From the NCBI RefSeq assembly GCF_006716675.1, contig NZ_VFPM01000006.1, forward strand, positions 83,641 through 147,640: 64,000 nucleotides of DNA, given 5' to 3'. Origin of the DNA: Humibacillus xanthopallidus. Lineage in GTDB: Bacteria; Actinomycetota; Actinomycetes; Actinomycetales; Dermatophilaceae. Position 1 is the first letter of the stretch, and the number at the start of each line of letters is the position of its first letter. Under the pieces are notes generated by a model. It was given only the letters and a program-made list of their open reading frames with translations, had not been told where the DNA came from and searched no databases. Positions 32,239 through 40,601 of the stretch are shown here, one piece after another. The position numbers and the translations under genes were made by a program.

Positions 32239-33975
32239 GTGGCCACGACGGAGCCGAGCGCCCAGTCCGGCGTCGAGTCCGGTCCCGAGTCCGGAGCGGG
32301 CCCTGAGACGCGCCAGGGCATCGGCGTCAGCCCGGGCACGGCATACGGCCCGGTGGTGCAGGTCGCGCCACCGGTCCGTCCGCCGGCCGACGAGCCGCCG
32401 GTCGATGACCAGGAGGCGGCGCTCGGCGACGTCAAGGCCGCGTTCGAGGCTGTCGCGGTGTCTCTCGAGGAGCGGGCCACCCGCGTCGAGGACACCGCGC
32501 AGCAGATCCTCAAGGCGACCGCCCTCATCGCCCGCGACAAGGGCCTCGTCAAGGCTGCCGCCAAGCAGCTCGAGGCGGGCAAGGGGCGGGCGGGCGCCAT
32601 CGCGGGGGCCATCGAGCAGTATGCCGCGCAGTTCGAGGCGCTCGGCGGCTACTTCGCCGAGCGGGTGGCCGACCTGCGCGACGTCGGCTCCCGCGCCGTC
32701 GCCGCGGTGCTCGGCGTGCCGGCGCCGGGCGTGCCGCACTTCACCGACCCGAGCGTCGTCGTCGCCGAGGACCTCGCGCCCGCCGAGACGGCGACGCTCG
32801 ACCGGGCCCTGGTCGTCGGCATCATCACCGAGGCTGGTGGGCGCACGAGCCACACCGCGATCCTCGCTGCGCAGATGGGCATCCCCGCGGTCGTCCAGCT
32901 CGCCGGGGCGACCACCCTCGAGCCCGGCACGCACGTGGCGCTCGACGGCGACACCGGCGAGGTGACGATCGAGCCCGACCTCGAGCTCGTCGAGCAGCAG
33001 CGGGCGCGGGCAGCGCGCCGCACCGAGGCGCTCGGCCGGCTCTCCGGGGCCGGCGCGACGAGCGACGGGCTCGCCGTCGCGCTGCTCGCCAACATCGGCG
33101 GCGTCGACGACGCCGTCGCCGCGGGCGCCCTCGACCTCGAGGGTGTGGGCCTCTTCCGCACCGAGTTCGTCTACCTCTCCGCGACCAAGGCGCCGACGGT
33201 CGAGGAGCAGACCCAGATCTACCGCGACGTCTTCGCCCCCTTCGAGGGGCGTCGCGTCGTCGTGCGCACCCTTGACGCCGGCGCCGACAAGCCGCTGAAG
33301 TTCGCCGACCTCGGGCCGGAGGAGAACCCCGCCCTCGGCCGGCGCGGCCTGCGCCTGTCGGCCGAGCGGCCCGACCTGCTCGACGCCCAGCTCGAGGCGC
33401 TCGCCATCGCGGCTCGCGAGACCGGCGCCGACGTCCGCGTCATGGCCCCCATGGTCGCGACGGCCGAGGAGGCGGCATGGTTCGCCCGCAGGGTGCGGGA
33501 GAACGGTCTGCCCAAGGCCGGGGTGATGATCGAGGTGCCGGGCGCGGCCCTGCGGGCCCGCGACGTGCTCGGCGAGGTCGACTTCGGCTCCCTCGGCACG
33601 AACGACCTCGCGCAGTACACCATGGCCGCCGACCGCATGCAGGGCGCGCTGTCGGACCTGCTCGACCCGTGGCAGCCGGCGGTGCTCGACGTCGTCGGGA
33701 TCGCCTGCGAGGGTGCTCGCACCGTCGAGCGCCCGATCGGGGTCTGTGGCGAGTCGGCCGGTGACCCGCTGCTCGCGCTCGTGCTCGTCGGCCTCGGCGT
33801 CACGAGCCTGTCGATGGCACCGAGCAAGGTGCCAGTCGTGCGCCTCGCCCTGTCGCTGCACACCGAGGCAGAGTGCCAGCGGCTGGCGCAGATCGCCCGG
33901 GAGTCGCGCACCGCCGTCGATGCGATGGGCGCGGTGCGCGAGGCCGCGAGCTCCGAGCTCACCGACCTCCTCTAG
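32239..33975 (+). CDS. ptsI: PTS enzyme I (phosphoenolpyruvate-protein phosphotransferase)
   Basis: A 578-residue cytoplasmic enzyme that passes phosphate from PEP to HPr. It starts with GTG at 32239, 5 nt after ptsH. A Glu/Pro/Gly-rich N-terminal extension of about 27 residues precedes the usual start IGVSPGTAYGPV. Phospho-His205 is in EAGGRTSHTAILAAQ. The C-terminal PEP-binding domain has GVGLFRTEFVYL, VRTLDAGADKPLKF, SLGTNDLAQYTMAADR, and the catalytic Cys503 in PIGVCGESAGDP. No ATG or GTG near the conserved start offers a shorter form, so the extension is probably real. A long perfect hairpin follows the stop. Confidence 0.94.
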   Translation: MATTEPSAQSGVESGPESGAGPETRQGIGVSPGTAYGPVVQVAPPVRPPADEPPVDDQEAALGDVKAAFEAVAVSLEERATRVEDTAQQILKATALIARDKGLVKAAAKQLEAGKGRAGAIAGAIEQYAAQFEALGGYFAERVADLRDVGSRAVAAVLGVPAPGVPHFTDPSVVVAEDLAPAETATLDRALVVGIITEAGGRTSHTAILAAQMGIPAVVQLAGATTLEPGTHVALDGDTGEVTIEPDLELVEQQRARAARRTEALGRLSGAGATSDGLAVALLANIGGVDDAVAAGALDLEGVGLFRTEFVYLSATKAPTVEEQTQIYRDVFAPFEGRRVVVRTLDAGADKPLKFADLGPEENPALGRRGLRLSAERPDLLDAQLEALAIAARETGADVRVMAPMVATAEEAAWFARRVRENGLPKAGVMIEVPGAALRARDVLGEVDFGSLGTNDLAQYTMAADRMQGALSDLLDPWQPAVLDVVGIACEGARTVERPIGVCGESAGDPLLALVLVGLGVTSLSMAPSKVPVVRLALSLHTEAECQRLAQIARESRTAVDAMGAVREAASSELTDLL

Positions 33976-33995
33976 CAGCCACCCCTTGCCGATCC

Positions 33996-34035
33996 GAGGT
34001 GATGCCGACCCCCACTCGGGGGTCGGCATCACCTC
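33996..34035 (+). terminator. 18-bp perfect hairpin at the end of the PTS operon
   Basis: GAGGTGATGCCGACCCCC (33996-34013) is exactly complementary to 34018-34035 around a 4-nt ACTC loop. It starts 20 nt after the ptsI stop. No U tract follows. The next gene reads in the same direction, so this would separate the PTS operon from the PPOX gene. Confidence 0.85.
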
Positions 34036-34151
34036 GATCCAGGGGACGAACGTGGTCGAACCCGCACCGATCGGATGCCGGACCGCCCCACCGCCCCTCG
34101 CCGGTGAGATCTGCCGCGGGCCGCGTGCGTCGATCGGGTACGTAGCGCACC

Positions 34152-34553
34152 ATGGCGCAAACTCCTGTCCTCGCAGACCTCGGTCACGAGCGATTCGTCT
34201 CGCTGACGACCTTCCGCCGCTCCGGCGAGCCGGTCCCCACCCCCGTCTGGGTGCTCCCCGACGGACGGGCGCTCGTCGTGAGCACGCCCGCCGGTGCGGG
34301 CAAGCTGAAGCGGATCCGCAACGACCCGCGTGTGACGCTGCAGGCGTGCGACCGCCGCGGCAAGGTCGACGCCGGGGCGCCGCTCGTCGAGGGGACCGCC
34401 GAGATCATCACGGACTCCGCCGCCTCCGAGGCGGTCAGCCGTCGCCTCGAGGGCAAGTACGGTCTCGAGTTCCGGATCTTCAGCATCGTCGAGTGGGTGC
34501 TGAGGTGGGGCAACAGCGACCGGGTCGTCCTGCGCATCACGCCAACCCCCTGA
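34152..34553 (+). CDS. PPOX-class F420-dependent oxidoreductase, second copy
   Basis: A 133-residue split-barrel protein and paralogue of the gene at 24675-25094. Its opening ERFVSLTTFRRSGEPVPTPVW and the cofactor-contact run VVSTPAGAGKLKRIRNDPRVTLQAC match the family, as does EGTAEIITD and the C-terminal VVLRITP. ATG start at 34152. F420 or flavin binding is inferred from the family. It precedes the HEAT/glycosyltransferase gene by 46 nt, possibly in one unit. Confidence 0.87.
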   Translation: MAQTPVLADLGHERFVSLTTFRRSGEPVPTPVWVLPDGRALVVSTPAGAGKLKRIRNDPRVTLQACDRRGKVDAGAPLVEGTAEIITDSAASEAVSRRLEGKYGLEFRIFSIVEWVLRWGNSDRVVLRITPTP

Positions 34554-34599
34554 CGATCGTGCTCGACCGGTGCCGTCGGCCGTTGGGTATGGGCCGACC

Positions 34600-36846
34600 A
34601 TGGAACGCGCGACGATGAGTGCCGGGACGACCCGGGTGGCACTCGACGGCGTGCGCAACGCGCCGTCGCTGCTCGAAGGAATGCGATCGATCGAGGATCT
34701 CTCGGATGCAGCCGCCGCCTCGGCGGACGCGAACGACACCGCTGCGACGGTGCGGGTGCTGCTCTCGGCCATCCTCGACCCGAAGGACCAGCTCGCGGCC
34801 ATCGGCGCCGTCCTGGCGCTCGGCGGGGTGCGCCACGAGCGCGCGGGGTCGGCCCTGCTCACCGTCCTGCGCGAGGGGCCGTCCTACCTGCGCGACCACG
34901 CGGTCTGGGCCCTCGGGGGGTGCGAGATGCTGCCCAGGGCGCTGCCCCTGCTCATCGAGGCCGTGATCGCGGGCGACTTCCGCGGCATGCTCGCGCAGCG
35001 CACGCTCGAGTCCTGGGCGCTGCGCACCCCCGACGACGTCCGTGTCGCCGTCGCCCGAGGCCTGGCGACCACGACCGTGACCGCCGCCCGGGCACGTCTC
35101 GTCGAGACCCTCGGCCTCGTGCCGGGTGATGCCACCCAGGCGCTCCTGCGCGCCGTCGCGGTCGGCGACCTCGAGGACCTCACGACCCGTGCGACGGCCA
35201 TCGCGGCCCTCGGCGACCCGCCGCCCACCCGGGAGCGCCGCGAGAAGGGCTTCACGCCCTCGGCGACGACGACGAGCGTGCTCATCATGCTGGCGTCGCA
35301 GCAGAGCTCCCTCGCACCGGTCGCGCAGCTTGCGCTCGATGACCTGCGCTCCCTCGCCGAGCCGCAGTCCACGACGCGGGTCGACGGCGACCGCACGGTC
35401 GCCCAGCTCTTCCTCCACGCCGACATCGACGGCGCGCTGACGCACGCCGGTCGCGGCGACACCGGCGGCATCGCGACGCTGCTCGTGCACCTCGGTGACG
35501 CACTCCTGCGCGCCGACCCGCCCGTATGCCGGGTGCTCACCCTCTCGCGCGGGCGCTCGGCGGCTGCCCTGACCGCCCTCGCCGACGTGGCCAAGCCCGG
35601 TCACCACTACCTGTCCGTGCCGTTGTGGGGGCCCGCCCCCCAGGCCGCTCGCGCCTGGCCGCTGTGGGTGGCGGCGCGTCGCGGCATCCGTCGGGTGCTC
35701 CGGGTCGCGGGTCAGGTGGATGCCCTGCACCTGCGGATGGCCGACGTCGGGTCGCTCGCGGCGGCCTCGGCCGCCCACGAGCTCGGGGTGCCGCTCGTGC
35801 TGACCCTCGCCCCCGACCCGCACGCGCTCGTCGCGGCGCGGGAGGAGACGGGCGAGCTGACCCGGTCGAACGTCGGTGACGCGGACGAGGTCGAGCACCT
35901 CGTCTTCCGCGACAGCCTGCTGCGCCAGCTCGCGCGCCGCGCCGACCACGTCGTCGTCTTCCCCCGCCCCGAGCTCGAGCACGACCTGCGCGACCTGCTC
36001 GGCATCGACACCGACGACGAGACGCTGCACCTCTCGGTCGTGCCCGAGGGCATCAACCTCCCGGCCGTCGACGCGGCGATCGAGGATGCGACCGGCACGC
36101 AACCCGGCGACGAGGGCGCCGACGGGGCGACCGCGCCTGCGAGCCCGGCGCTCGCCGAGCTCGACGAGCTGCTGGGCACCCTGCCGGCCGAACGCCGCGG
36201 CCTGCCCCTCGCGATCTCCGTCGGCCGGCTGCACCCCGTCAAGGGCATGGCCACGCTCGTGGCGGCGTGGGCCTCGCGTCCCGATCTGTCCTCGCGCTGC
36301 AACCTGCTGCTCGTGGGCGGCGACCTCGAGGAGCCCAACGACGACGAGCGGGGCCAGCTCGATCTCATCGAGTCGGTCATCCCGACCGACTCGGCCGCGG
36401 ACGCCGGACTGCTGCTCGCCGGTCACCGCCCCAACGGCACGGTGACGGCCTGGCTCGCCGCGACCCGGCACGGCCGCGGCGAGACAGCGGCGCCGCACGG
36501 CGTCTACGTCTCGGCGAGCCTCAAGGAGGAGTTCGGCATCGCGATCCTCGAGGCGATGGCGGCCGGCCTCGTCGTCGTCGCCCCCGGCAACGGCGGCCCG
36601 GCGACCTACGTGACCAGCGGCGAGACGGGGGTTCTCGCCGACACCGCCTCGCCCGAGGCCCTCGCGGCAGCGGTCGTGGCGGCGCTCGACCTCGCCTCCG
36701 CACCCGAGGCCGACTCGACCGCCGAGCGCACGATGGCGACCGTGCGCGACCGCTTCGGCATCGACACGATGGCGGCCTCGCTCGCGGAGGTCTACGAGCG
36801 GGTCGCGGCCGGACGGCATACGGCAGCGGGGGGCCGGGCGTCGTGA
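34600..36846 (+). CDS. HEAT-like repeat / GT4 glycosyltransferase fusion
   Basis: A 748-residue protein with two parts. Residues ~20-230 are Ala/Leu-rich helical repeats of HEAT type (LAAIGAVLALGGVRHERAGSAL, YLRDHAVWALGG, LTTRATAIAALGD). The C-terminal ~470 residues are a GT-B glycosyltransferase of family-4 type: an N-terminal Rossmann half with VCRVLTLSRGRSA, and a C-terminal half with LAISVGRLHPVKGMATLVAAW, YVSASLKEEFGIAILEAMAAGL and PVVAPGNGGP-like VVVAPGNGGPATYV (the EEFGIAxLEAMA E7 motif binds the nucleotide sugar). The start is uncertain: ATG 34600, with ATG 34615 and GTG 34570 in frame. It overlaps the next glycosyltransferase by 4 nt. Sugar donor and acceptor are unknown. Confidence 0.82.
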   Translation: MERATMSAGTTRVALDGVRNAPSLLEGMRSIEDLSDAAAASADANDTAATVRVLLSAILDPKDQLAAIGAVLALGGVRHERAGSALLTVLREGPSYLRDHAVWALGGCEMLPRALPLLIEAVIAGDFRGMLAQRTLESWALRTPDDVRVAVARGLATTTVTAARARLVETLGLVPGDATQALLRAVAVGDLEDLTTRATAIAALGDPPPTRERREKGFTPSATTTSVLIMLASQQSSLAPVAQLALDDLRSLAEPQSTTRVDGDRTVAQLFLHADIDGALTHAGRGDTGGIATLLVHLGDALLRADPPVCRVLTLSRGRSAAALTALADVAKPGHHYLSVPLWGPAPQAARAWPLWVAARRGIRRVLRVAGQVDALHLRMADVGSLAAASAAHELGVPLVLTLAPDPHALVAAREETGELTRSNVGDADEVEHLVFRDSLLRQLARRADHVVVFPRPELEHDLRDLLGIDTDDETLHLSVVPEGINLPAVDAAIEDATGTQPGDEGADGATAPASPALAELDELLGTLPAERRGLPLAISVGRLHPVKGMATLVAAWASRPDLSSRCNLLLVGGDLEEPNDDERGQLDLIESVIPTDSAADAGLLLAGHRPNGTVTAWLAATRHGRGETAAPHGVYVSASLKEEFGIAILEAMAAGLVVVAPGNGGPATYVTSGETGVLADTASPEALAAAVVAALDLASAPEADSTAERTMATVRDRFGIDTMAASLAEVYERVAAGRHTAAGGRAS

Positions 36847-38138
36847 CCCTGCTCGTCATCAGCCCCGACTACGCCTCCCACCTCTACCCGCTCGTGACAC
36901 TCGCCACCGCGTGGCACGAGGCGGGGGAGCGGGTCGTCGTGGCGACCGGGCCGGCGACGTCGGGGATCGTGCGCGACTTCGGCCTCGAGCGCGTCGACCT
37001 GCGCCTCGGCCGCGGCTCGAACCCTGGCGTCATCCGCGCGGAGGAGCAGCCGAAGGGCGAGGACGACTCGCTCCGGGGCTTCTTCGATGCGACTCGCCGC
37101 GGCGCCGTCGAGACCTTGGCCTTCCAGGCCGAGGCCCGTGGCGACGATTTGCTGTGGGACCCGGTCACGGTCGCGCGCGACGTGCAGCGCATCGTCGCCC
37201 AGGTGCGACCTGACCACGTCATCGTCGACCACCTCGCCTTCAGCGCGCGCCTGGCGCTCGCGAGCTCGGGCGTGCACCACGCCGACGTCGTGCTCGGTCA
37301 CCCGTCGGCGCTGACCGTCGGCGACGAGGTCTACGGCTTCCCGCCCGCCTTCCCGCGGGCCATCGTGCCCGACCCGGCGGCGCTCGCCGACCTGCATCGC
37401 CTGTGTGTCAAGGTGCGCGACTCCTTCACGGCACAGTGGAACTCCGCGCTCGAGACGCTGGCGCCAGGCTGCACGCCGAGCGTCGACGCCTTCGCCGAGA
37501 CGGGCGACGTCGTGCTGCTCAACTACCCCGGAGAGCTGCACGACGCCGAGCGCACGGCCCTGCTTCCTCCGCACGCCTTCCTCGGCTCGGCCGTGCGCAC
37601 CGAGGCGCGTGACCCGCAGGTCGAGGACTGGCTCTCCGAGAGCGCCGAGCCGATCGCCTACGTCAGCCTCGGCAGCTTCCTGTCCGTGCGGTCAGACGTG
37701 CTCGCCAGGGTGGCAGAAGCATTGCGGCACATCGACATTCGCGTCGCCTTCGCTCTGGGCTCAACCCCACGCGAGGCCCTGGGTGAGCTGCCGGCGTCGT
37801 GGCTGGTGCGCGAGACGCTGCCGCAGGTGCGCCTGCTCGGCCGCTCCGCCCTCGCCGTGTCCCACGGCGGCAACAACAGCGTGACCGAGGCGCTCACCTC
37901 GGCGGTGCCGCTGCTGCTCCTGCCGTTGTCGACCGACCAGTTCGCCGGTGCGGCCGCGATCGAGCAGGCAGGCATCGGCGAGGCGCTCGACCCGAACGCC
38001 GCGACCTCCGACGAGATCGCTGCAGCCGCAGCGCGTCTGCTCGCGCTGGAGGGCCTGGGTCGGGAGCGGCTGGACCGGATCGGTGCCGACCTCGTGCGCA
38101 CCCCGGGCGCGCAGCGCGCCCACGCGATCCTCTCCTGA
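36843..38138 (+). CDS. GT1 / MGT-type glycosyltransferase
   Basis: A 431-residue GT-B glycosyltransferase starting with GTG at 36843 inside the stop of the preceding gene. The N-terminal half (LLVISPDYASHLYPLVTLATAW) is the acceptor domain; the C-terminal half holds the UDP-sugar-binding block IAYVSLGSFLSVRSDVL and the signature VSHGGNNSVTEALTSAVPLLLLPLSTDQ (HGGxNSxxEAL...P...DQ). This resembles macrolide or sterol-type GT1 enzymes. Translational coupling to the HEAT/GT4 protein suggests that the two act in sequence on one glycolipid or glycoconjugate. The stop codon lies within a family B repeat. Confidence 0.85.
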   Translation: MTLLVISPDYASHLYPLVTLATAWHEAGERVVVATGPATSGIVRDFGLERVDLRLGRGSNPGVIRAEEQPKGEDDSLRGFFDATRRGAVETLAFQAEARGDDLLWDPVTVARDVQRIVAQVRPDHVIVDHLAFSARLALASSGVHHADVVLGHPSALTVGDEVYGFPPAFPRAIVPDPAALADLHRLCVKVRDSFTAQWNSALETLAPGCTPSVDAFAETGDVVLLNYPGELHDAERTALLPPHAFLGSAVRTEARDPQVEDWLSESAEPIAYVSLGSFLSVRSDVLARVAEALRHIDIRVAFALGSTPREALGELPASWLVRETLPQVRLLGRSALAVSHGGNNSVTEALTSAVPLLLLPLSTDQFAGAAAIEQAGIGEALDPNAATSDEIAAAAARLLALEGLGRERLDRIGADLVRTPGAQRAHAILS

Positions 38139-38277
38139 ATCGAAAGAGCACTCCGTCGGCAACCTCCCCCCAATCGAGAGAGCAGCCCGTCGGCACCTCC
38201 AATCGAAAGAGCAGTTCGTCGCCCTCCCACGCGACCGCGCGGGCGTACTCGATGGCGACGAACTGCTCTTTCGATTG
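38137..38277. repeat. Family B repeats with a second 24-30-24 inverted element
   Basis: 24-mers at 38137-38160 (overlapping the stop codon of the glycosyltransferase gene), 38171-38194, 38200-38223 (+) and 38254-38277 (-). The last two are exact inverted copies separated by 30 nt, the same spacing as at 20321-20398; the two 30-nt spacers are also related (both contain CGYGAC and end CTCGAY). The cluster fills the gap up to the small membrane protein gene. Confidence 0.9.
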
Positions 38278-38314
38278 GGTGCCCCAGGGTGCGTTGGGGC
38301 GGCGATGGGGTGGG

Positions 38315-38779
38315 TCAGGCGGGTTGGGCTGTGCCCCGGTGGGCGCGCTCGCGCTGCACCTGCTGGTGCAGCTCCGTGAGGCGCACGTCGTAGAGGCGGG
38401 CCCGGGCGGCGAGCCGGCTGTGTGACGTGCTGCTGTGGCGGAGCACCCCGACGAACGCCACGACCGCCAGCACGACGGCGCCCTCGAGGGCCCACAGCTG
38501 GGTGAAGGTGCCTGCCCCCGAGTCGATCCCGGTCAGGTAGACGGTGCCGAGAGCGGCCAGGAGGACGAGGACCGCGACGGCCACCGCGCCGATGCGGCGA
38601 GCGGTGCGACGGTTGGAGGCGGCGAGCTCTCGCTGCGCGTAGGCGCGCTCCTCGCGGACGCGGTCGATGCGGAGGTGGACGGGTGCCGGGAAGCGGTGGG
38701 TCTCACCCTTCGCCGTGAACAGGCCGCCGGGGGTGTAGTCCCACGGGGCGTCGTAGCGCCCTGCGTTGCTGTCGATCAT
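38315..38779 (-). CDS. Two-helix membrane protein, function unknown
   Basis: A 154-residue protein. N-terminal soluble part (DAPWDYTPGGLFTAKGETHRFP), then a charged helix (VREERAYAQRELAASNRR), two hydrophobic helices (IGAVAVAVLVLLAALGTVYL and LWALEGAVVLAVVAFVGVL) and a C-terminal probable coiled coil (RLTELHQQVQRERAH). ATG at 38779. No family recognised. It lies 34 nt downstream of the DoxX-like gene on the same strand, so both may share a transcript. Confidence 0.75.
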   Translation of the reverse strand: MIDSNAGRYDAPWDYTPGGLFTAKGETHRFPAPVHLRIDRVREERAYAQRELAASNRRTARRIGAVAVAVLVLLAALGTVYLTGIDSGAGTFTQLWALEGAVVLAVVAFVGVLRHSSTSHSRLAARARLYDVRLTELHQQVQRERAHRGTAQPA

Positions 38780-38813
38780 GGTCTTTCCTTCAGCTGTGGT
38801 GGTATCGGACGGC

Positions 38814-39350
38814 TCAGGCGTCCGGGCCGGAGCTCGCGTCGGAGCGCAGCCGCGACCCGAGGGCGCCGGCGGCGACGACGAGTGCGGCGGCGACGAGGAC
38901 GATGTCCTTGAGGACGTACTGCCCCAGCAGCGACGGGCCGTGCGGGAAGAGCTCGTCGGTGAAGAGGACGAGCGGCGACAGGATGCCGACGAACGCGCCG
39001 GCCAGCACGACGAGCCCGACCCGGACGAGCTTGCCCGTCACGAGCGTGAGGCCGATGAAGGTCTCGAGGACGGCCGTCAGCAGCACGGCGGTGTGACCAC
39101 CGACGAGGCCGAAGGTCAGGCGGTCGATGGTGGCCGCCGCGATGTCCTCGGCAGGGCTGAGGCCGGGGAAGAACTTGAGCGCGCCGAAGCCGAGGAAGAC
39201 GAGGCCGAGGCTGACCTGCAGGAAGCCGACGCTGTATCGGTCGAGCAGGCGCTGCAGGAGGCCGACGGCGTGGGTGACCGTGGCGGTCAGGCCGGTGGGC
39301 TGCGACGGGGTGACGTCGGTGCCGGGCCGGTCGAGGGTGAGCTGTGACAT
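38814..39350 (-). CDS. DoxX/YkgB-like (DUF417) membrane protein
   Basis: A 178-residue integral membrane protein with four helices. The segment FLQVSLGLVFLGFGALKFFPG(LSPAE) is the DUF417/DoxX signature (G..F..GxLKFFPxxxAE), and VLETFIGLTLVTGKLVRVGL and LSPLVLFTDELFP follow as usual. AAGGAG lies upstream of the ATG at 39350. DoxX-like proteins are linked to redox or thiol stress in some bacteria. The 146-nt region upstream, before the desaturase stop, is relatively A+T-rich and probably holds the promoter. Confidence 0.83.
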   Translation of the reverse strand: MSQLTLDRPGTDVTPSQPTGLTATVTHAVGLLQRLLDRYSVGFLQVSLGLVFLGFGALKFFPGLSPAEDIAAATIDRLTFGLVGGHTAVLLTAVLETFIGLTLVTGKLVRVGLVVLAGAFVGILSPLVLFTDELFPHGPSLLGQYVLKDIVLVAAALVVAAGALGSRLRSDASSGPDA

Positions 39351-39496
39351 GGTGGCGAATCTCCTTGGGTGCGAGGTGTGTGAACCCAAAGAGAGGTCGG
39401 CTGTGGCGCTGGATACGGAAGAGGCCGCGATTGAGTCGATCTACTCAGCCGATGTGTCCGACTCTGAGCAGGATCCGTCCGGATTCTGCTGTGCGC

Positions 39497-40432
39497 TCAG
39501 CTGCTTTGGCGCGCGGCCTTCTTCGCGGCCATCTCCTCGCGGCGCGCGACGAAGCGCGACGCCTCCTCGTCGAGCGCAGCGACCGTGGCGGCGAGCTGCT
39601 CACGGGCCTGCTCGCCCTCGGCGTCGAGCCCCTCGAGGTCCCAGATGCCCCACTGGCGCAGCAGCGGCGCGACGATGTCGTCGTGGTGGATGCGCAGGTC
39701 GTAGATGCCGGCCATCGCCATCTGCACCGCCTTGCGCCCGAAGCCCGGGATGATCGCTCCCGGCATCTGGAAGCTGACGACCTCGTCGGTGATGGCGCGC
39801 ATCGTCTGGCTCGGCGTGATCTCGAGCGCCGCCTGCACGATGTTGCGGTAGAAGATCATGTGGAGGTTCTCGTCCTTGGCCACGCGCGTCAGCAGCTTCT
39901 CGGCGATCGGCTCCTCCGTGTAGCGGCCGGTGTTGCGGTGCGAGACGCGCGTCGCGAGCTCCTGGAAGGAGACGTAGGCGCAGACGTTGAGTAGGGGCTT
40001 GTCGCCCGAGTCGTAGCCGGTCTCCATCGTCTCCATGCGGGCGCGCTCGAGCTCGTCGGGGTCGACGCCGCGGGTGACGAGCAGGTAGTCGCGGATGCAG
40101 AAGGCGTGCCGCCCCTCCTCGGCCGTCCACCGGTTGACCCACGTGCCCCACGCGCTGTCGCGGCCGAAGGCTCGCTCGACCTCGCGGTGGTAGCTCGGGA
40201 GGTTGTCCTCGGTCAGGAGGTTGACCTCGAGCGCGGTGCGGGCGATGGGGGAGAGCTGCGACTGCTCGACCGACCACGGCTCGCCGCCGAGCTCGAGGAA
40301 GTCACGCCCCTGCGACCACGGCACGTACTCGTGCGGCATCCACTCCTGGGCCGCCGCGAGGTGCCGGTTGAGGTTCTCCTCCACCGTCGGCTCGAGGGCG
40401 GCAAGCAGCTGGGCGCTGTCGAGTGTGGCCAT
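39497..40432 (-). CDS. Acyl-ACP desaturase (soluble di-iron)
   Basis: A 311-residue member of fatty-acid desaturase family 2 that inserts a cis double bond into acyl-ACP using O2 and a di-iron centre. The two ExxH motifs of the metal site are visible: WTAEEGRHAFCI and VAKDENLHMIFY, separated as expected, with further Glu ligands in LSYHRE-like NLPSYHREVE and SFQELA regions. The length matches actinobacterial DesA1/DesA2 proteins. GAGGAGG lies just upstream of the ATG at 40432. Its redox partner is not encoded nearby. Confidence 0.9.
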   Translation of the reverse strand: MATLDSAQLLAALEPTVEENLNRHLAAAQEWMPHEYVPWSQGRDFLELGGEPWSVEQSQLSPIARTALEVNLLTEDNLPSYHREVERAFGRDSAWGTWVNRWTAEEGRHAFCIRDYLLVTRGVDPDELERARMETMETGYDSGDKPLLNVCAYVSFQELATRVSHRNTGRYTEEPIAEKLLTRVAKDENLHMIFYRNIVQAALEITPSQTMRAITDEVVSFQMPGAIIPGFGRKAVQMAMAGIYDLRIHHDDIVAPLLRQWGIWDLEGLDAEGEQAREQLAATVAALDEEASRFVARREEMAAKKAARQSS

Positions 40433-40601
40433 GGGTCCTCCTCGGTGGGGGGACGCGGGAGCCGCGCCCATGTCCCTGCCTACACCCTGGGCGCCCGCCG
40501 ATCCAGACCCGCCGCCGATTCCGTATGCCGTGTGGCGGGCCGGGCGGGGCGGCCCACCTCGACGCGGGGTCGGGACGTCGAGGAGCAGGTCTGCGCGCGC
40601 G

